DNA of 33,469 nt, taken from the NCBI GenBank assembly GCA_029068025.1, contig JAIEDJ010000304.1, positions 1 through 33,469 of the forward strand. The letters are read 5' to 3'. Within the stretch, counting starts at the first letter, position 1; each line of letters begins with the position of its first letter. The notes under the pieces are model-generated. The model worked only from the letters and a program-made list of their open reading frames with translations. It ran no database searches and was not told the origin of the DNA. This document shows, in pieces, positions 31,786 through 33,469 of the stretch. A program made the position numbers and the translations under genes. This DNA comes from Oscillospiraceae bacterium. GTDB taxonomy: Bacteria; Bacillota; Clostridia; Oscillospirales; Ruminococcaceae.

Positions 31786-31878
31786 GATACTTATCCCGCT
31801 TAGAGTTTCCTATAAAAAGATAGGAAACTGTGCGGAAAGAGCCGCAATTATTTCAATAATCTAAAGCGGAATTAGTAT
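31786..31878 (+). repeat. Cloverleaf-like repeat, copy 1
   Basis: The 93 bases fold on paper without gaps. An outer stem begins ATACTTATCCCGCTTAG (to 31803) and closes with CTAAAGCGGAATTAGTAT (31861-31878). Arm 1 is AGTTTCCTAT/ATAGGAAACT (31804-31829), arm 2 TGCGG/CCGCA (31831-31846) and arm 3 ATTATT/AATAAT (31847-31860). A single unpaired base (31830) lies between arms 1 and 2. Confidence 0.8.
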
Positions 31879-31972
31879 GATACTTATACCGCTTAGAGTT
31901 TCCTTATAAAAAGATAGGAAACTGTGCGGAAAGAGCCGCAATTATTTCAATAATCTAAAGCGGGATTAGTAT
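31879..31972 (+). repeat. Cloverleaf-like repeat, copy 2
   Basis: A direct tandem copy of 31786-31878 with one inserted T in arm 1 and single-base changes in the outer stem (CCC to ACC on the 5' side, GAA to GGA on the 3' side). The same four stems form. It ends about 18 bases before the sigma gene's ribosome site. Confidence 0.8.
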
Positions 31973-32004
31973 AATCTCTCAATAAAAGCAAGGAGGTTTG
32001 TCCT

Positions 32005-32640
32005 ATGAACGACACCAAAGCAGCCGAACTGCGGTTTGACCGCCGCGAACGCAGCACAACATCAGAGCCGATCAAGGAGAAAACCGTTATGGACGACAAG
32101 GAAATAGTCGAGCTGCTGTACAACCGCGACGAGCGCGGCATAAAAGCCGCCCAGGATAAATTCTCAAAGCTCGTGAAAAACGTCTGCCGCGGCATACTCC
32201 GCTCGCCCGAGGAAGCCGAGCAGTGCGCGAACGACACCCTGCTCAGGCTCTGGGAAGCTATTCCGCCCGACCGTCCCGAGAACCTCACGGGCTACATCTG
32301 CAAGATCGCGCGGCGGCTGACTTTGAATCAACTGCGCTACAACACCGCGAAAATGCGAAATTCCGATCTGCTCACCGAGCTTGACGAGTGTATACCTTCC
32401 GACTGTTCGGTGGAAAAGCAGGCGGAGCTGTCCGAGCTTACCGAGGTGCTGAACGTGTGGCTGCGCAGTCTGCCCGAGAAGCAGCAGACGCTGTTCACCC
32501 TGCGTTACTTCTACGCATACGGCGTTAAGGAAGCCGCAAAAGCCTGCGGCATGAGCAAGACCGCCGCGACTACCGCGCTTATGCGCCTCAGAGACTCACT
32601 TAAGCAATATCTGACCGAGAGGGGAGTTTATTATGACTAA
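32005..32640 (+). CDS. ECF-type RNA polymerase sigma factor
   Basis: This alternative sigma factor (211 aa) has region 2 at about 50-112 (VKNVCRGILRSPEEAEQCANDTLLRLW, YICKIARRLTLNQLR) and region 4 at about 148-205 (LRSLPEKQQTLFTLRYFY, VKEAAKACGMSKTAATTALMRLRDSL). Two starts are credible: ATG 32005 with AAGGAGG, used here, and ATG 32089 with AAGGAG, which begins MDDKEIVELL and better matches the usual ECF start. The gene overlaps the next by 8 bases. Three promoters of one unusual pattern surround it, so it probably controls itself. Confidence 0.93.
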   Translation: MNDTKAAELRFDRRERSTTSEPIKEKTVMDDKEIVELLYNRDERGIKAAQDKFSKLVKNVCRGILRSPEEAEQCANDTLLRLWEAIPPDRPENLTGYICKIARRLTLNQLRYNTAKMRNSDLLTELDECIPSDCSVEKQAELSELTEVLNVWLRSLPEKQQTLFTLRYFYAYGVKEAAKACGMSKTAATTALMRLRDSLKQYLTERGVYYD

Positions 32641-33379
32641 ACATATCCAATTATTCAAAGCAATAGGCAATATTGACGACGATATAGCGGCGAACGCTAT
32701 CGAAGCCGCTCAGCACAAGCGTAAGCCGCTGAAGCTGATAATAATCGGAACGATAGTGGCAGCGGCGGTTATCGTAATGGGCTGCGCCACAGTCATAAGG
32801 AGCAGTCTCATGTTTGACGACAAGCCGGTTCTGGAATTCAACTATTATCCGCTGACACAAGCGCATATTCCCACTGTCGATGAACTTAAAGAGCTCGGCA
32901 CTGTAACAGACGGAAAGTACTACTCGGGCAGCTATACGCTGACCGCCCTTCCTTCGGAGCTGTTCGCGTGTTTCAATGTTGCTCCGCTTATGAACGCCGA
33001 ATTTTTCAGCGAGGAGAGGTCGGAATTGACCGTCAAACCTTACTCTACACAAACGATATTGCAATACACGCTTACGGACAAAAACTCCAACAAGCCGATC
33101 AATTTCGAGATACAGTTCCACAGCGAGGGCGAAGATTCTTTCAGCATGGGCTACCAGCTATTGGGCGATGGAAAAGCGACAGATATGTTCAGCCACTATG
33201 AATTTATCACCCTCTCGGACGGCTCTCAGGCGCTTGCAGCGGACAGATATCTGCATGGATATGAATATTACACTGCCGAAGCGGTGCTTTGCTATAACGG
33301 TATCGGCTACCGGATAAATGCCCGGAACGTTGACATCAATGAAATGAAGCAGATACTCGCAAACCTCGGAGCAATGTAA
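32633..33379 (+). CDS. Membrane-anchored anti-sigma-like protein
   Basis: The 248 residues have a short cytosolic N terminus (LFKAIGNIDDDIAANAIEAA), one membrane helix (about 34-55) and an extracellular domain of about 190 residues rich in beta structure, with no recognised family beyond this. The N-terminal IGNIDDDI motif resembles that of Firmicute proteins encoded beside ECF sigma factors. Position after the sigma gene with an 8-base overlap, ATG 32633 with GGGGAG, and the topology all suggest an anti-sigma that senses the outer face of the membrane. The sigma-binding segment is shorter than a zinc ASD domain, so the mechanism is not the classical one. A strong terminator follows. Confidence 0.72.
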   Translation: MTKHIQLFKAIGNIDDDIAANAIEAAQHKRKPLKLIIIGTIVAAAVIVMGCATVIRSSLMFDDKPVLEFNYYPLTQAHIPTVDELKELGTVTDGKYYSGSYTLTALPSELFACFNVAPLMNAEFFSEERSELTVKPYSTQTILQYTLTDKNSNKPINFEIQFHSEGEDSFSMGYQLLGDGKATDMFSHYEFITLSDGSQALAADRYLHGYEYYTAEAVLCYNGIGYRINARNVDINEMKQILANLGAM

Positions 33380-33385
33380 AAGAAG

Positions 33386-33416
33386 TTCCCCGACTGAAAA
33401 AGTCGGGGAATTTTTT
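33386..33416 (+). terminator. Intrinsic terminator after the anti-sigma gene
   Basis: This is a perfect 10-bp stem TTCCCCGACT/AGTCGGGGAA with a GAAAA loop, followed by six T. Confidence 0.93.
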
Positions 33417-33423
33417 GCTGTTA

Positions 33424-33465
33424 TGTGACAAAAGCCGCCCAACTCGTGACTATATTAACAGAACA
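33424..33465 (+). promoter_or_regulatory. ECF-type promoter 3, for a gene beyond the window
   Basis: TGTGACA (33424-33430) and a -10 block TGACTATATTAACAGAACA starting at 33447, again 23 bases from the first T. The regulated gene lies past the right edge. Confidence 0.6.
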
Positions 33466-33469
33466 TCGA

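Noticed and set aside
31786-31972. The cloverleaves as tRNA or tmRNA genes
   Set aside because: There is no T-loop TTCRA, no seven-base anticodon loop, no CCA-adjacent acceptor, and the arms do not have tRNA lengths.

Overview
The window reads as chromosomal DNA of a gut-type, probably spore-forming clostridium (Oscillospiraceae/Ruminococcaceae-like; lineage is inferred, not tested). The reasons are pyruvate:ferredoxin oxidoreductase as a very highly codon-biased gene, a YlbJ-type sporulation membrane protein, DegV, DUF1015, a Gx/ECF-type transporter, strong AGGAGG ribosome sites and TTGACA-17-TATAAT promoters, with base composition near half G+C by eye. No tRNA, rRNA, phage, transposase or CRISPR array was seen.

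Layout, left to right. 1-3952 (minus strand): a receiver protein cut short at the window edge, S-adenosylhomocysteinase, a Cu/Zn-superoxide-dismutase-like protein that has lost its zinc loop, DegV, and an unknown helical protein. 4189-13415 (plus): NAD synthetase, an unknown four-helix membrane protein, a Gx transporter that appears to start at CTG, DNA polymerase I, a DUF1015 protein, a half-size EamA transporter, two genes carrying three copies of one unknown domain, and a free PAS protein. 13453-19489 (minus): a compact polyketide/fatty-acid-like operon (acyltransferase, ACP, a fused ketosynthase plus dead ketosynthase, ketoreductase, dehydratase, phosphopantetheinyl transferase), with a flavin reductase at its end. 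20253-22036 (minus): a TIGR04086-like protein, YlbJ and a BofC-like secreted protein. 22764-26342 (plus): pyruvate:ferredoxin oxidoreductase. 26592-31303: a MacB/BceB-like ABC exporter (plus) facing the histidine kinase and regulator (minus) that probably control it. 31445-33469: an ECF sigma factor with its membrane anti-sigma partner and three matching ECF-type promoters.

The most unusual content is non-coding. A family of about 100-140 bp elements with GAATTTCAAA/TTTGAAATTC ends occurs four times (3128, 19514, 20051, 22057). Three copies sit in 5' leaders with one end touching the Shine-Dalgarno sequence of the next gene. Each copy is accompanied by degenerate direct repeats, mostly 39 bp long, with the core GTTGATCTTGGC. 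The leader of the ECF sigma gene is almost wholly two tandem 93/94-base repeats, each of which folds on paper into a gap-free cloverleaf. Two further leaders (the SOD-like gene and the BofC-like gene) have hairpins that hide the Shine-Dalgarno sequence.

The best candidate for an undescribed enzyme system is the 13453-19489 operon. It has a ketosynthase fused to a chain-length-factor-like partner, its own ACP, ketoreductase, dehydratase and phosphopantetheinyl transferase, no enoyl reductase, and a PlsC-like acyltransferase. This composition predicts an unsaturated (polyene-like) acyl chain that is transferred to a lipid or similar acceptor.
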